Assembly (NCBI RefSeq): GCF_900185015.1
Contig: NZ_FXYD01000001.1
Location: 558,001-622,000 of the forward strand
Source: Octadecabacter ascidiaceicola
Lineage (GTDB): Bacteria; Pseudomonadota; Alphaproteobacteria; Rhodobacterales; Rhodobacteraceae
Length of the DNA: 64,000 bases
Reading direction: 5' to 3'
Shown: piece by piece, positions 18,141-27,629 of the stretch
How positions within the stretch are numbered: position 1 is the stretch's first letter
Layout: every line of letters starts with the position of its first letter
Program-made: the position numbers and the translations under genes
Notes under the pieces: generated by a model
The model's input: the letters and a program-made list of their open reading frames with translations, nothing else
Database searches by the model: none
What the model was told of the DNA's origin: nothing

Positions 18141-18225
18141 CCTTTCTTTGGCTTAAAAATACTCCGGGGGAGTCCGCAGGACGGGGGCAGCGCCCCCCTT
18201 TGTCGGATTGGCCCAGCCAATTCGA
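18141..18225 (+). repeat. Four-hairpin intergenic element, copy 1
   Basis: Directly after the rsmA stop lie a CTTTCTTTGGCT lead and then four small inverted repeats in a row: CTCC/GGAG, GTCC/GGAC, GGGGGC/GCCCCC and ATTGG/CCAAT. A nearly identical element follows the M48 gene (51567-51650), with the loops differing more than the arms. It may act at transcript 3' ends, since there is no good T-run terminator for the lptF-rsmA operon. Confidence 0.7.
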
Positions 18226-18237
18226 CACACACCCAAA

Positions 18238-18264
18238 ACGAAAAGGCCCCCGTTTCCGAGGGCC
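18238..18264 (-). terminator. Terminator of the DUF4167 gene
   Basis: On the minus strand AGGCCC (18264-18259) pairs with GGGCCT (18248-18243), followed by TTTCG. It starts 6 nt after the stop codon. The T-tract is short, so strength is uncertain. Confidence 0.6.
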
Positions 18265-18270
18265 TCAAAA

Positions 18271-18825
18271 TCATTCCGCTGCTTCTGGTGCGCTGCCACC
18301 CTCCGGGGCAACCTCCTCACCCTCTGGCTGTTGGTCCGGTCGCGCTTTTGGTTTGCGTGTGCGGCGTTTCTTGGGTGCCTCTTCAGGTGTTTCCACCAAA
18401 CCGGACCCAACCTCTTCGGCCTCAACGCCCCCTGCTGCCGCTGCTTCTTCTTGCGCTTTCAAACGTTCGGCGCGTTCACGGTCACGTTCTGCTTGGCGTT
18501 CGCGGTTTTGCTTGTCCTGCTCCGCCTGACGCTCGCGCTGTTGCTTTTCTTGCTCTTCACGCTTGGCGTCGATCTCTTTTTGCGCCTCAGCAAGCATACG
18601 TGTGTAATGCTCAGCGTGTTGCGCAAAGTTCTCTGCGTTTACACGATCATTCGACAAAACCGCATCGCGGTGAAGTTGGGTATATTTCTCAACGATCTGC
18701 TGCGGTGTGCCGCGCACTTTTCCCTCAGGACCGGAGCTGTCAAACACGCGGTTGACGATGTTGCCACCTGATGGACGGTTGTTGTTGCGGTTCTTGTTCC
18801 GCGAACGGGATCGAGAAGACTTCAT
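18271..18825 (-). CDS. DUF4167 protein
   Basis: A 184-aa, very hydrophilic protein. The N-terminus is Arg/Asn/Ser-rich (MKSSRSRSRNKNRNNNRP). Next comes the DUF4167 core (about 22-80) with VNRVFDSSGPEGKVRGTP and EKYTQLHRDA, then a Glu/Arg/Gln coiled-coil stretch (about 80-135) and an acidic tail with a KKRRTRKPK patch. It looks like an RNA-binding or disordered protein. The family is confined mainly to alphaproteobacteria and has no assigned function. It stands 196 nt downstream of prmC and probably has its own promoter. Confidence 0.85.
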   Translation of the reverse strand: MKSSRSRSRNKNRNNNRPSGGNIVNRVFDSSGPEGKVRGTPQQIVEKYTQLHRDAVLSNDRVNAENFAQHAEHYTRMLAEAQKEIDAKREEQEKQQRERQAEQDKQNRERQAERDRERAERLKAQEEAAAAGGVEAEEVGSGLVETPEEAPKKRRTRKPKARPDQQPEGEEVAPEGGSAPEAAE

Positions 18826-19021
18826 GAAGGTATATCCAGCCTGTTTTTTCTGTCGCTGCCCGGCCTCACCTCATGCGGGACCTATCAAATACAAAAGCAG
18901 TGATGTTCTGGCGTTTGTCGGAGACGGGACCAAACGGTCATACTCCATCCGACACATATGACTATGCCGTACAAGGTATTAATCGCAAGTGATTCTACAC
19001 AATTTTGCGCATTTATAGTGT

Positions 19022-19846
19022 TTAGAGCGGTTTTTGGCCCACTACGACACGGTCACGCCCGTCCAAATCGGGACGAACCTCTACATTTTGCAATCCAGCG
19101 GCCTCAAACATCGCTCTCACGGCCGCGCCTTGGGTCAGCCCGATTTCCACCATCAACCAGCCACCTGCGTTCAAATGCTCCGGCGCACTAGCGGCAATGA
19201 TACGATAACACGACAGCCCGTCGCCCTCGTCCGTGAGCGCCATGCGGGGCTCGTAGGATAGCTCCGGCGCCAACCCTGCCATTTCATCCGACGCGATATA
19301 GGGCGGGTTCGATACGATCAGATCATATGTGCCCTCTACATTTTGGAACCAATCAGAGCGCAGAAAGTTTGCGCGATCTTCGACCGCAAGCTCCAACCGA
19401 TCAAAATTGCGCTTCGCAACATTCAAAGCGGCCTCAGATAGGTCGGTTCCAAATCCAATCGCATTCTTACGCGCGGCCAACAGGCTAAGCAGGATACATC
19501 CCGAACCAGTTCCCAAATCGAGGACACGCTCAAAAGGCTTCTCCAACGCTGCTATCACAAGTGCTTCTGTGTCTGGCCGAGGGTCAAGAACATCGGCGCT
19601 CACTTCAAAACGGTGCTCATAAAAATCGCGGCACCCTGTGAGGTGCGACATAGGTTCTCTTTGCGCACGGCGTGCTACCAAGGCGCGAAAATCTTCCACG
19701 CGGCCGCCACTCATCGCCTTTTCATAGTCGACATAGCGGCGTGGAAAAGAGGCCTCCCAAAGCTGGCGTGCCTCCCGCACAGGGTTTTCGATGCCGGCTG
19801 ACTTTAATATCTCTTTGGCCTCAGCCAGCAGATCGGCCTCACTCAC
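19022..19846 (-). CDS. prmC: Release-factor glutamine methyltransferase
   Basis: A 274-aa SAM-dependent enzyme that methylates the Gln of the GGQ motif in peptide release factors. Motifs: N-terminal helical domain (1-80); SAM loop [16 protein letters not shown]; catalytic SNPPYI. GTG at 19846 overlaps the prfA stop (GTGA), so its substrate gene is immediately upstream and translation is coupled. The C-terminus ends [11 protein letters not shown], as usual. Confidence 0.95.
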   Translation of the reverse strand: MSEADLLAEAKEILKSAGIENPVREARQLWEASFPRRYVDYEKAMSGGRVEDFRALVARRAQREPMSHLTGCRDFYEHRFEVSADVLDPRPDTEALVIAALEKPFERVLDLGTGSGCILLSLLAARKNAIGFGTDLSEAALNVAKRNFDRLELAVEDRANFLRSDWFQNVEGTYDLIVSNPPYIASDEMAGLAPELSYEPRMALTDEGDGLSCYRIIAASAPEHLNAGGWLMVEIGLTQGAAVRAMFEAAGLQNVEVRPDLDGRDRVVVGQKPL

Positions 19847-20898
19847 TCACCCATCTCCGCCAAAGCTGTCGCCTGCGCATCTTGGATCAAGCCATCAATG
19901 ACTTCGTCCAAGTCGCCCTGCATCACCGCATCCAGTTTATACAGCGTGAGGTTAATGCGGTGGTCTGTCATGCGGCCTTGCGGGAAATTGTAGGTTCTGA
20001 TCCGCTCAGACCGGTCCCCGGACCCCACCTGCGCCGCACGATCCGCGCTTCGTTCATCATGCACCTTTTGGCGTTCGGCATCATAAAGCCGCGTCTTAAG
20101 CACTTGCATCGCGATCTCGCGGTTGCGGTGCTGTGATTTCTCGGATGACGTCACCACGATGCCCGACGGCATATGGGTAATGCGCACCGCCGAATCCGTG
20201 GTGTTCACGTGCTGCCCGCCCGATCCTGACGCGCGCATTGTATCGATGCGGATGTCATTGGCGTTGATCTGAATGTCCACGTCTTCCGCCTCGGGCAACA
20301 CCGCGACCGTGGCTGCGGATGTGTGCACACGCCCGCCACTTTCGGTCTCAGGGACACGCTGAACACGGTGCACACCGCTTTCATATTTCATCCGCGCGAA
20401 CACGTTTTGGCCAGACACACGGATGGTCGCTTCCTTGATACCACCAAGTTCGGATTGACTTTCTTCAATAATTTCGAACTTCCAGCCCATGTTTTCTGCG
20501 TAGCGATTGTACATTCTCAACAAATCACCTGCGAACAGCGCCGCTTCGTCGCCACCAGTTCCTGGGCGGATTTCGATCAACGCAGGTTTCCCATCGGCGG
20601 CATCTTTCGGGATCAACGCCAGCTTCACGGCCTGTTCGGCATCCGGCAAACGCGCCTTCAGGTCTGGCAGTTCCATCTCAGCCAGCTCTTTCATCTCGGG
20701 GTCGGCCAGCATCGCTTCGGCCCCCTCGATCTCGCTCACCAATGATTGGTACTCTTGCACGACCTCGACCACGGGGCGCAGCTCGGCGTATTCGCGGCTG
20801 ACGGCGACGAACTCGTCCCCGCCGATCCCCTCGCCCATGCGGGCCTCAAGGAATTCGAAGCGTTCAGTGATCTGCAACAGGCGTTCATTCGGTATCAT
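19843..20898 (-). CDS. prfA: Peptide chain release factor 1
   Basis: A 351-aa class I release factor that ends translation at UAA and UAG. The catalytic GGQ sits in [15 protein letters not shown]; the PxT-type codon-recognition region lies in the middle domain near [12 protein letters not shown]. The ATG at 20898 (MIPNERLLQ) is preferred over one ten codons upstream. It gives the normal RF1 length and a 4-nt ATGA overlap with the DUF1499 stop. It is followed by prmC, which modifies it. Confidence 0.96.
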   Translation of the reverse strand: MIPNERLLQITERFEFLEARMGEGIGGDEFVAVSREYAELRPVVEVVQEYQSLVSEIEGAEAMLADPEMKELAEMELPDLKARLPDAEQAVKLALIPKDAADGKPALIEIRPGTGGDEAALFAGDLLRMYNRYAENMGWKFEIIEESQSELGGIKEATIRVSGQNVFARMKYESGVHRVQRVPETESGGRVHTSAATVAVLPEAEDVDIQINANDIRIDTMRASGSGGQHVNTTDSAVRITHMPSGIVVTSSEKSQHRNREIAMQVLKTRLYDAERQKVHDERSADRAAQVGSGDRSERIRTYNFPQGRMTDHRINLTLYKLDAVMQGDLDEVIDGLIQDAQATALAEMGE

Positions 20899-21350
20899 GT
20901 CTGTGCCTCGCTCAGCTGTGTCAGCCATCCTTCGATCCGGGCGCGGTTCACCCCCATATCGGATTTGCCAAACCGCAGACGGCCCTCAATTTTTAACAGC
21001 GGCCCATGTCCGCCCTCTGCCGTGTCGTCCGGCCCTGCCCAGACCGTCGTGTAATCGGGAAAGCCGAACAGGCGGGATCGCGTGATATAGGTCGTCATCC
21101 CCTCATCCGGAGAACCCGCCAAACGCGTGGTGCGTGGCGTTGCCATGATCAGCTCATCCAACTGGGAAAGCGTGGCCTCAGGCGCGGGGGCCTTCAACAC
21201 AATTTGGAACCCTCCCGCCGATTGACGTTGACCGGGTGGTTGCGGGTAAAATGTTTTGTGCCATTGTGTGGCCGTACTCGGCGCAAGACGCACATAAACC
21301 GACAGCGCAACAACGGCCCCCAGCAAGCCCAAAACCAAATACTTCAGCAT
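20895..21350 (-). CDS. DUF1499 protein, membrane-anchored
   Basis: A 151-aa protein with one N-terminal hydrophobic segment (about 3-22) and a DUF1499 domain from about 45 on ([32 protein letters not shown]...[19 protein letters not shown]). The family is widespread in proteobacteria and plastids without a defined function. It lies between the agmatinase pair (24 nt upstream) and prfA (4-nt overlap), so it probably belongs to one long transcript. Confidence 0.82.
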   Translation of the reverse strand: MLKYLVLGLLGAVVALSVYVRLAPSTATQWHKTFYPQPPGQRQSAGGFQIVLKAPAPEATLSQLDELIMATPRTTRLAGSPDEGMTTYITRSRLFGFPDYTTVWAGPDDTAEGGHGPLLKIEGRLRFGKSDMGVNRARIEGWLTQLSEAQT

Positions 21351-21374
21351 CTATTCCCCTCAGCGCTCAGCGTC

Positions 21375-22322
21375 TTAGCGGACCTTAACGCCCGGCAAAA
21401 TGCTCAACATCTCGAACATGATATTGGCCCCCGTGAGCGCCGTGTTCCCCGTCGTATCATAGGGGGGCGAAACCTCAACCAGATCGCAGCCAACGATGTT
21501 GAGGCCACGCAGATTGCGGATCAGCTCCATCGCCTGCATTGTGGTCAGCCCGCCAATCTCGGGCGTGCCGGTTCCAGGGGCAAAACTAGGATCGAGGCTG
21601 TCGATATCATAGGTGATGTAACACGGCTGATCGCCAATGGACGCAACGATCTCTTTTCCAAGCATATCCAATGGCTTGTGCCACAAACTTGATGCTAAAC
21701 GTTGGTTGAAACCCCAACCAGCGGCCTCAGTGAAATCCTCAGCCGTGTAGCCCGTACCTCGAAGTCCAATTTGCCATACTTTTGAAGGCTTTATCAAACC
21801 CTCTTCATATGCACGGCGAAACACGGTGCCATGTGTCTCACGTTCCCCGAACATTTCATCGTTTACGTCCGCATGGGCGTCCACATGCACCAGTGCAACG
21901 GGTCCGTGTTTCTTCGCCATCGCCCGCAAAACCGGCAGGGTCAGCGAGTGATCACCCCCAAGCCCCATCGGAATAATCGGGTGTTTTAAAATCTCGTCGT
22001 ACTTCGCCTCAATGATTTTCAGCGAGTCCGCCAGCGAGAACGTATTGATCGAAATATCGCCAACGTCCGCACATTGCAGGCTGTCAAACGGCGCCGCCCC
22101 TGTCTGGATATTATAAGGCCGGATCATCGCGCTTTCTTGGCGCAGCTGTTTGGGGCCGAACCGTGTGCCGGACCGCCAGCTTGTCCCGATATCCATCGGG
22201 ATCCCGATGAAGCCCACATCTAGGCCGTCAGCGCTCGGCGCAACAGGCAAACGCATAAATGTTTGCAAGCCCGCGAAACGGGCCAAATCATTGCCGGATA
22301 CGGGTTGGTTAAAATCGCTCAT
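21375..22322 (-). CDS. Agmatinase-family ureohydrolase, second of a tandem pair
   Basis: A 315-aa manganese ureohydrolase (arginase/agmatinase fold). Metal ligands lie in GGDHSLTLP, VDAHADVND and DIDSLDPSFAPGTGTP. It hydrolyses a guanidino compound to urea and an amine or amino acid; agmatine or guanidinobutyrate are the likely candidates and sequence alone does not choose. The ATG at 22322 is preferred over one nine codons upstream because it overlaps the preceding gene's stop by 4 nt (ATGA). It shares the same motifs with its neighbour but is clearly diverged, so the two probably differ in substrate. Confidence 0.88.
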   Translation of the reverse strand: MSDFNQPVSGNDLARFAGLQTFMRLPVAPSADGLDVGFIGIPMDIGTSWRSGTRFGPKQLRQESAMIRPYNIQTGAAPFDSLQCADVGDISINTFSLADSLKIIEAKYDEILKHPIIPMGLGGDHSLTLPVLRAMAKKHGPVALVHVDAHADVNDEMFGERETHGTVFRRAYEEGLIKPSKVWQIGLRGTGYTAEDFTEAAGWGFNQRLASSLWHKPLDMLGKEIVASIGDQPCYITYDIDSLDPSFAPGTGTPEIGGLTTMQAMELIRNLRGLNIVGCDLVEVSPPYDTTGNTALTGANIMFEMLSILPGVKVR

Positions 22323-23278
22323 CGTTTGTTCCACAAATGAAGGCAGCACAGTTCAAACGCCACATGCGCGCCGGCCACTGCGGTAATTCCTGATGCGTCA
22401 TAGGGCGGCGACACCTCAACCACGTCGCCACCAACCATGTTGATCCCCGCCAAATCGCGCAGCACCGCCGCCGCCTGCCAGTTCGCAAGGCCACCCCAAA
22501 CCGGCGTCCCCGTCCCCGGTGCAAAAGCCGGATCCAGCACGTCGATGTCAAAGGTCACATAGGTCGGCGCATCGCCGACGATTTCTTTGGCACGCGCCAC
22601 AGCCCACGCCGCTCCCTTTTCATGCATAGTCCGCGCATCGATATATTCCATGCCAAGATAGTCGTCGCATTCCGTTCGAATTCCAATCTGCACAGATCGT
22701 TTTGGGTCAACCAAACCAAGTTTCACCGCCTTATACATAAACGTGCCATGATCGACGCGGTCCATATCATCATCCGCCCAAAGGTCAGAATGGGCATCAA
22801 ACTGAATGACACTCAGCGGGCCAATCTTCGCGGCGTAGGCCTTCAAAATCGGCAAGGTGATAAAATGATCGCCACCCAGCGTCACCGCCCCCACGTCCGC
22901 CGCCAAAATGCCCGCTATATGCGCTTCAATCGCGGCAGGTGTGCCTGCGACATTGGCATAATCAAACGCCAGATCACCGTAATCCGCGATGGCGAAATCG
23001 CCCAGCGGATCAAAGCCCCAACCATAGGGCGGATCGTAAGGTTGCAGCGTGCTGGCCTCGCGGATGGCACGCGGACCAAAGCGCGTTCCAGGGCGGTTTG
23101 TCACCGCTTGATCAAAGGGCACGCCAGTAACAGCAAGGTCTACCCCCTTCAAATCCTTGGTATATTTGCGCCGCAGGAACGATGTAGCCCCGCCAAAGGT
23201 GTTTTCAAACGCGCACCCCTTTAGATCGTCCCGTGTGAACGCCAAATCGACTTGGCCCTTTGCATCTTCCAGCGCCAT
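22319..23278 (-). CDS. speB: Agmatinase-family ureohydrolase, first of a tandem pair
   Basis: A 319-aa ureohydrolase with ligands in GGDHFITLP, FDAHSDLW and DIDVLDPAFAPGTGTP, and the substrate-side motif FDQAVTNRPGTRFGPRAIRE typical of agmatinases (agmatine to putrescine and urea). ATG overlaps the M20 gene's stop by one base (TAATG), and its own stop overlaps the next ureohydrolase, so all three are coupled. The symbol speB is given on motif similarity. A role in polyamine formation or guanidine-compound use is inferred. Confidence 0.85.
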   Translation of the reverse strand: MALEDAKGQVDLAFTRDDLKGCAFENTFGGATSFLRRKYTKDLKGVDLAVTGVPFDQAVTNRPGTRFGPRAIREASTLQPYDPPYGWGFDPLGDFAIADYGDLAFDYANVAGTPAAIEAHIAGILAADVGAVTLGGDHFITLPILKAYAAKIGPLSVIQFDAHSDLWADDDMDRVDHGTFMYKAVKLGLVDPKRSVQIGIRTECDDYLGMEYIDARTMHEKGAAWAVARAKEIVGDAPTYVTFDIDVLDPAFAPGTGTPVWGGLANWQAAAVLRDLAGINMVGGDVVEVSPPYDASGITAVAGAHVAFELCCLHLWNKR

Positions 23279-24459
23279 TACGAACCCTCCCCAGCAGTAT
23301 CCAACGGCAATGCCCGCTCAGCGATGCGGGCAAAAAACGAGGCCCCATAAGGCGCTGCCGCATCATCAAAGTCAAAGTCTGGCTGGTGCAATCCAGCCGT
23401 ATCCCCGTTTCCAACAAACAGATACGACCCCGGTGTTTTCTCAAGGAAATAAGCGAAATCCTCGGCACCCATCTCTCGCGTGGCATCATCAACGACGCGC
23501 CCTTCGGCGGCGACTTCGCGTGCAACCTCAACCGCGAACTCGGTTTGCGCGGGCGCGTTAATCGTCGCTGGAAACCCTTCTTCGTAGCGCAGCTCGGCCT
23601 CAACCCCGAAAGACGCCGCCTGCCCCGCGACGATCTCTGCCATGCGTTTCTTCACCATCGCTTTGACGTCTCTATCAAACGTGCGCACCGTGCCGCCAAG
23701 ATAGGCCGTTTCGGGAATGATGTTATCCGCCGTCCCCGCGTGGATCATCGTTACCGACACCACCAGATCATTCAGCGCATAGTGATTGCGGCTGACGATT
23801 GTGGCCATCGCCTGCCCAATGGACAGTGCAGCGGTGATGGGGTCACGTGTTTCGTGCGGATAGGCCCCGTGCCCACCGACCCCTTTGATATCAACATGAA
23901 ACGTATCCACCGACGCCATGATCGGCCCCGGCGTGGTGTAAAACTGTCCAACTGGCGTGCCCGGCATATTGTGCAGCGCATAGACTTCCTTGATGTCAAA
24001 ACGTTCCAACATGCCTTCCTCAACCATCAGCTCAGCACCGCCGCCAGTTTCCTCAGCCGGTTGGAAAATCAACGCAATCCGCCCCTTGAAGTTGCGCGTT
24101 TCGGCCAAATACTTCGCCGCTCCAAGCAACATCGTCGTGTGCCCGTCATGCCCACAGGCGTGCATTTTGCCTTCGTTCAAGGACGCCCATTCAGCACCCG
24201 TGCTTTCCGTAATCGGCAGCGCATCCATATCCGCACGCAGCCCGATGGTCGGCCCATCCTCCTGCCCGTTAATTATCGCAACCACGCCAGAAATCGCGAT
24301 GCCTTCATGGATTTCCTCAATCCCGAACTCGAGCAAACGTTCAACCACGAAGGACGCCGTTTCATGACATTGCTGGCCCAATTCAGGGTGCTGATGCAGA
24401 TGGCGACGCCACTCTGTCATCTCATCGGCGAAGGCGGAAATTCTGTTAATGACTGGCAT
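23278..24459 (-). CDS. M20 family amidohydrolase (hippurate hydrolase-like)
   Basis: A 393-aa metal-dependent peptidase/amidohydrolase: N-terminal WRRHLHQHPELG, metal-site Cys/His in HACGHDGHTTMLLG, the catalytic Glu-Glu in IFQPAEETGGGAELMV, a dimerisation domain with VKGVGGHGAYPHETRDPI and a final metal His region before GLHQPDFDFDD. The subfamily cleaves N-acyl amino acids or similar amides. It is the first gene of the overlapping M20-agmatinase-agmatinase set, suggesting a joint route for acylated or guanidino nitrogen compounds. Confidence 0.9.
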   Translation of the reverse strand: MPVINRISAFADEMTEWRRHLHQHPELGQQCHETASFVVERLLEFGIEEIHEGIAISGVVAIINGQEDGPTIGLRADMDALPITESTGAEWASLNEGKMHACGHDGHTTMLLGAAKYLAETRNFKGRIALIFQPAEETGGGAELMVEEGMLERFDIKEVYALHNMPGTPVGQFYTTPGPIMASVDTFHVDIKGVGGHGAYPHETRDPITAALSIGQAMATIVSRNHYALNDLVVSVTMIHAGTADNIIPETAYLGGTVRTFDRDVKAMVKKRMAEIVAGQAASFGVEAELRYEEGFPATINAPAQTEFAVEVAREVAAEGRVVDDATREMGAEDFAYFLEKTPGSYLFVGNGDTAGLHQPDFDFDDAAAPYGASFFARIAERALPLDTAGEGS

Positions 24460-24522
24460 GGCTGGACCTTAGTTGGCGGGGACAATAGCGTGACTGTGAC
24501 ACCAAAGGAGCCGCCCCACAAT

Positions 24523-25353
24523 ATGGCCAACGACACCCTAATCCATTCCACCGATCCCGCCCAACAAATGGACCGCCTTTTGGCAATCATGCGGGCCCTG
24601 CGCGATCCTAAAACCGGTTGCCCGTGGGATATAGACCAAACGTTTGCAACCATCGCGCCCTATACGATTGAGGAAGCCTATGAGGTCGCCGACGCGATTG
24701 AGCGCGCCGATATGGATGATCTACGCGGCGAGCTGGGCGATCTGCTGTTTCAATCCGTCTTCCACGCGCAAATGGCGGATGATGCGGGGCATTTCAATTT
24801 CAGCGACGTGGCCCGCACCATGTCAGACAAAATGGTCGCGCGGCATCCCCATGTGTTTGGCGATGAAAGCAACGCGAAATCTCCTGAACAGCAAACCGCT
24901 GATTGGGAAAAAATCAAAGCCGCTGAACGCGCGGGCCGTGACGAAACCCGTACGCTTGACGGTGTCGCCATCGGCCTCCCCGCCCTGCTGCGCGCTGAAA
25001 AGCTGCAAAAACGCGCTGCGCGGGTCGGATTTGATTGGCCTGATGTGAAGTTCGTCATCGACAAAATTTCTGAGGAAGCCGCCGAGGTCGTCGAGGCCCG
25101 CGACACCCTTTCCCACGAAGAACTGACCGAGGAAGTCGGCGATTTGCTCTTCGTCATGGCCAACCTCGCCCGCCATCTAAACGTGAACCCCGAAGACGCC
25201 CTACGCGCTGCCAACGCCAAATTCACACGGCGCTTTGAAGGGGTAGAAGACTTGCTTGCCGCACGGGGCAAGACACCCGCCGACAGTGATCTGGAAGAAA
25301 TGGATGCGCTGTGGGATGCAGTAAAGGCGGCAGAGAAAAACACTAAATCCTAG
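24523..25353 (+). CDS. mazG: Nucleoside triphosphate pyrophosphohydrolase MazG
   Basis: A 276-aa protein with two MazG repeats. The first has CPWDIDQTF and EEAYEVADAIERAD...ELGDLLFQ; the second has EEAAEVVEARDTLSHEELTEEVGDLLFVMANL. The E-x-x-E..E-x-x-D pattern is that of all-alpha NTP-PPases, which hydrolyse (d)NTPs and in E. coli affect the ppGpp response. ATG at 24523 follows AAAGGAG by 13 nt. The same frame stays open far upstream, but that stretch is antisense to the M20 gene and not part of this protein. Divergent from M20. Confidence 0.95.
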   Translation: MANDTLIHSTDPAQQMDRLLAIMRALRDPKTGCPWDIDQTFATIAPYTIEEAYEVADAIERADMDDLRGELGDLLFQSVFHAQMADDAGHFNFSDVARTMSDKMVARHPHVFGDESNAKSPEQQTADWEKIKAAERAGRDETRTLDGVAIGLPALLRAEKLQKRAARVGFDWPDVKFVIDKISEEAAEVVEARDTLSHEELTEEVGDLLFVMANLARHLNVNPEDALRAANAKFTRRFEGVEDLLAARGKTPADSDLEEMDALWDAVKAAEKNTKS

Positions 25354-25354
25354 G

Positions 25355-25384
25355 TTGAAACGCAAATGGAACTGTGAACATATT
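25355..25384 (+). promoter_or_regulatory. Possible promoter of the small lipoprotein gene
   Basis: TTGAAA (25355-25360) and CATATT (25379-25384) are 18 nt apart in an AT-rich gap, 30 nt before the ATG at 25414. The match is modest and unsupported otherwise. Confidence 0.3.
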
Positions 25385-25413
25385 CTTATTAAAATCATGT
25401 AATTGGAAAAAAG

Positions 25414-25701
25414 ATGACAACTGTACTTTCTGACCCATTCAACCGAGTGATCAAAACAAGCGCTGCGCTAGCGGTTCTTCTTGGCCTCACCGCATGTGGC
25501 GGTCCGCTTGCACCCAACGAATTGCGTTTGGATAATGACGGAAATGGTCGCTTCAGTGGGTCAGCGGGCGCTGGTTGGACATCGCAAGAACTGTATACTC
25601 ACATTTCTGCATCCTTTTGCGATGGCGCGGACATCGCTGACTTTCAAATCCTCGTGTTAGATGGAGGCCAAGTCGTAAGTGGCCAGTGCGTTCTCGGCTG
25701 A
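25414..25701 (+). CDS. Small lipoprotein of unknown function
   Basis: A 95-aa protein with a lipoprotein signal peptide (hydrophobic ALAVLLGL, lipobox LTAC, Cys about 28, followed by GGP) and a short mature part (about 65 residues) with two further Cys (SFCDG and GQCVLG) that could form a disulphide. I recognise no domain. GGAAAA lies before ATG. It sits between mazG and a convergent ABC-F gene, probably as a single unit. Confidence 0.75.
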   Translation: MTTVLSDPFNRVIKTSAALAVLLGLTACGGPLAPNELRLDNDGNGRFSGSAGAGWTSQELYTHISASFCDGADIADFQILVLDGGQVVSGQCVLG

Positions 25702-25783
25702 GCAGCACCGCAACAAGTTACCAAAATCTAAAGGTGTTCAGACGACGTCCATTTTGACGCATTGGAGAGTTGGCGGCTCGAAT

Positions 25784-27589
25784 CTACCCCGCCGCCTTCT
25801 CTTCCAGCATCATCCACTCTTCTTCCGCAGCATCCAGCTTTTCTTGCCGTTCCAGCAAGGCATCCGTCGCCTTTTGGAACTTCACCGGATGGTCGGTGAA
25901 TAGCGCGGGGTCGGCCATTAGCTCTCCCAGCTTGGCGATCTCGGCCTCAAGGCGTGCTATCACGTTCGGCAGTTCTTCCAGACGGTGTTTTTCAGTAAAG
26001 CTCAGCCCCTCTTGCGCCTCCTCCTTAGGTGCTTCGGCCTTCGTTTTGGCCTTGGAAACCTTGGGGGCTGCAACTTCATCTTCCGCGCGTTGGTTGCGGT
26101 AATCCGTCCAGCCGCCCGCGTAGGTCACGGCGCGTCCATTGCCTTCCATCGCGATGGTCGTCGTCGCCACGCGGTCAATGAAATCGCGGTCGTGGCTGAC
26201 CAGCAGCACAGTGCCGGGGTAATCCCCTAGCAAGTCTTGCAACAGGTCCAGCGTTTCGATGTCCAGATCGTTGGTCGGTTCGTCCAACACCAACACATTG
26301 GATTCCCGCGCCATGAGCCGCGCCAACAACAGCCGCGCCTTTTCACCACCTGACAGCGAATGCACAGGCGCACGCACCTGCGCTTCGTCAAACAGAAATT
26401 CTTTCAGGTAGCCAACAACGTGCTTTGGTTGCCCGCGTACCATAACCTGGTCGGCCTTGCCGCTCACGCCCATGCTCGGGTCTGTGGTCAGGTTATCCCA
26501 AAGCGTGGTTTGCGGGTTCAGCTTGGCACGCGCTTGGTCAAACACCGCGATCTCAAGGTTGGTGCCGTGCTTTACGCTGCCCTTGTCTGGCTCAACTTCA
26601 CCCAGCAACATCTTGATAAGAGTCGTCTTTCCAACGCCGTTCGGCCCGACAAATGCAATCCGATCACCGCGATTAACCGTTAGATCGAACCCTTTAACGA
26701 TGTCTTTGCCAGCGAAAGATTTATGCAACCCAACGGCCTCAACCACGCGTTTACCGGACGACTGCCCCGCATCCAGCGCCATCGCCGCCGTGCCTTGGCG
26801 CTTGATCTGCCCCGCCTTTTCAGCACGCAAATCTTGCAACGCGCGAAGACGGCCTTGGTTGCGGGTACGACGGGCGGAAATACCTTCAACAGCCCACCGC
26901 GCCTCTTGCTTGATTTTGCGGTTCAGCTTGTGGCGCTGCATGTCCTCTTCTTCCCAGGTCTTATCACGCCACGCTTCGAAATGCTCGAACCCCTGCTCTT
27001 GGCGGCGCACCTGCCCGCGGTCAATCCACAATGTCGCGCGGGTCAGCGCGTTCAGGAATGCGCGGTCGTGGGAAATCAGAACATATCCCGTGCGGGTCTG
27101 GGACAACTCGCGTTCCAGCCAACGGATCGCCTCAATGTCCATGTGGTTCGTCGGCTCGTCCAGCAGCATCAAACCCGGCGCCTCGGCCATCAGTTTTGCC
27201 AAGGCTGCACGACGGCGTTCACCACCGGATGCAACATTCACGTCGCGGGCCGGATCAAATTTCAGCCCCTCAGCCACGGAATCAACGCGCCACGCATCAG
27301 ATGGGTCCATGCCGCTGGTCGCGTAATCACCCAATGTGGCGCAGCCTTCCATGCTGGGGTCTTGTTCCATGTAACCAACTGACATTCCGGGTGCTACGAC
27401 AACACCGCCTGTGTCGACTTCAACCAATCCGGCCATCACCTTAAGCAGCGTCGATTTGCCGGACCCGTTGCGCCCAACAAGCGCAACACGGTCTCCCGGT
27501 TGCACGACCAATGACAGGTCTTCAAAAACAGGATCGCCGCCAAATGTGAGGGCGATATCGGTGAGTTGTAAAAGGGGTGCGCGTGCCAT
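25784..27589 (-). CDS. uup: ABC-F family ATPase, Uup-like
   Basis: A 601-aa tandem ABC ATPase without membrane segments. Cassette 1: VGRNGSGKSTLL (38-49), ASGGERRRAAL, LMLLDEPTNHMD. Cassette 2: VGPNGVGKTTLI, LSGGEKARLLLAR, VLVLDEPTNDLD. The C-terminal tail (about 510-600) is a Lys/Glu-rich coiled coil like the DNA-binding tail of Uup. Uup-type proteins act on ribosomes and influence transposon excision and replication-fork events. It is the second ABC-F protein of the window and differs from the first in both signature motifs. Alone on the minus strand. Confidence 0.88.
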   Translation of the reverse strand: MARAPLLQLTDIALTFGGDPVFEDLSLVVQPGDRVALVGRNGSGKSTLLKVMAGLVEVDTGGVVVAPGMSVGYMEQDPSMEGCATLGDYATSGMDPSDAWRVDSVAEGLKFDPARDVNVASGGERRRAALAKLMAEAPGLMLLDEPTNHMDIEAIRWLERELSQTRTGYVLISHDRAFLNALTRATLWIDRGQVRRQEQGFEHFEAWRDKTWEEEDMQRHKLNRKIKQEARWAVEGISARRTRNQGRLRALQDLRAEKAGQIKRQGTAAMALDAGQSSGKRVVEAVGLHKSFAGKDIVKGFDLTVNRGDRIAFVGPNGVGKTTLIKMLLGEVEPDKGSVKHGTNLEIAVFDQARAKLNPQTTLWDNLTTDPSMGVSGKADQVMVRGQPKHVVGYLKEFLFDEAQVRAPVHSLSGGEKARLLLARLMARESNVLVLDEPTNDLDIETLDLLQDLLGDYPGTVLLVSHDRDFIDRVATTTIAMEGNGRAVTYAGGWTDYRNQRAEDEVAAPKVSKAKTKAEAPKEEAQEGLSFTEKHRLEELPNVIARLEAEIAKLGELMADPALFTDHPVKFQKATDALLERQEKLDAAEEEWMMLEEKAAG

Positions 27590-27629
27590 GGGGTCTGCTA
27601 ACTTCGCAGAGGCCTAGGCGCAAGGGCCA

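Noticed and set aside
23260-25353. A 697-codon open frame on the plus strand
   Set aside because: Only the last 276 codons (from 24523) are a real protein (MazG). The first part is antisense to the M20 amidohydrolase gene and has no recognisable features.
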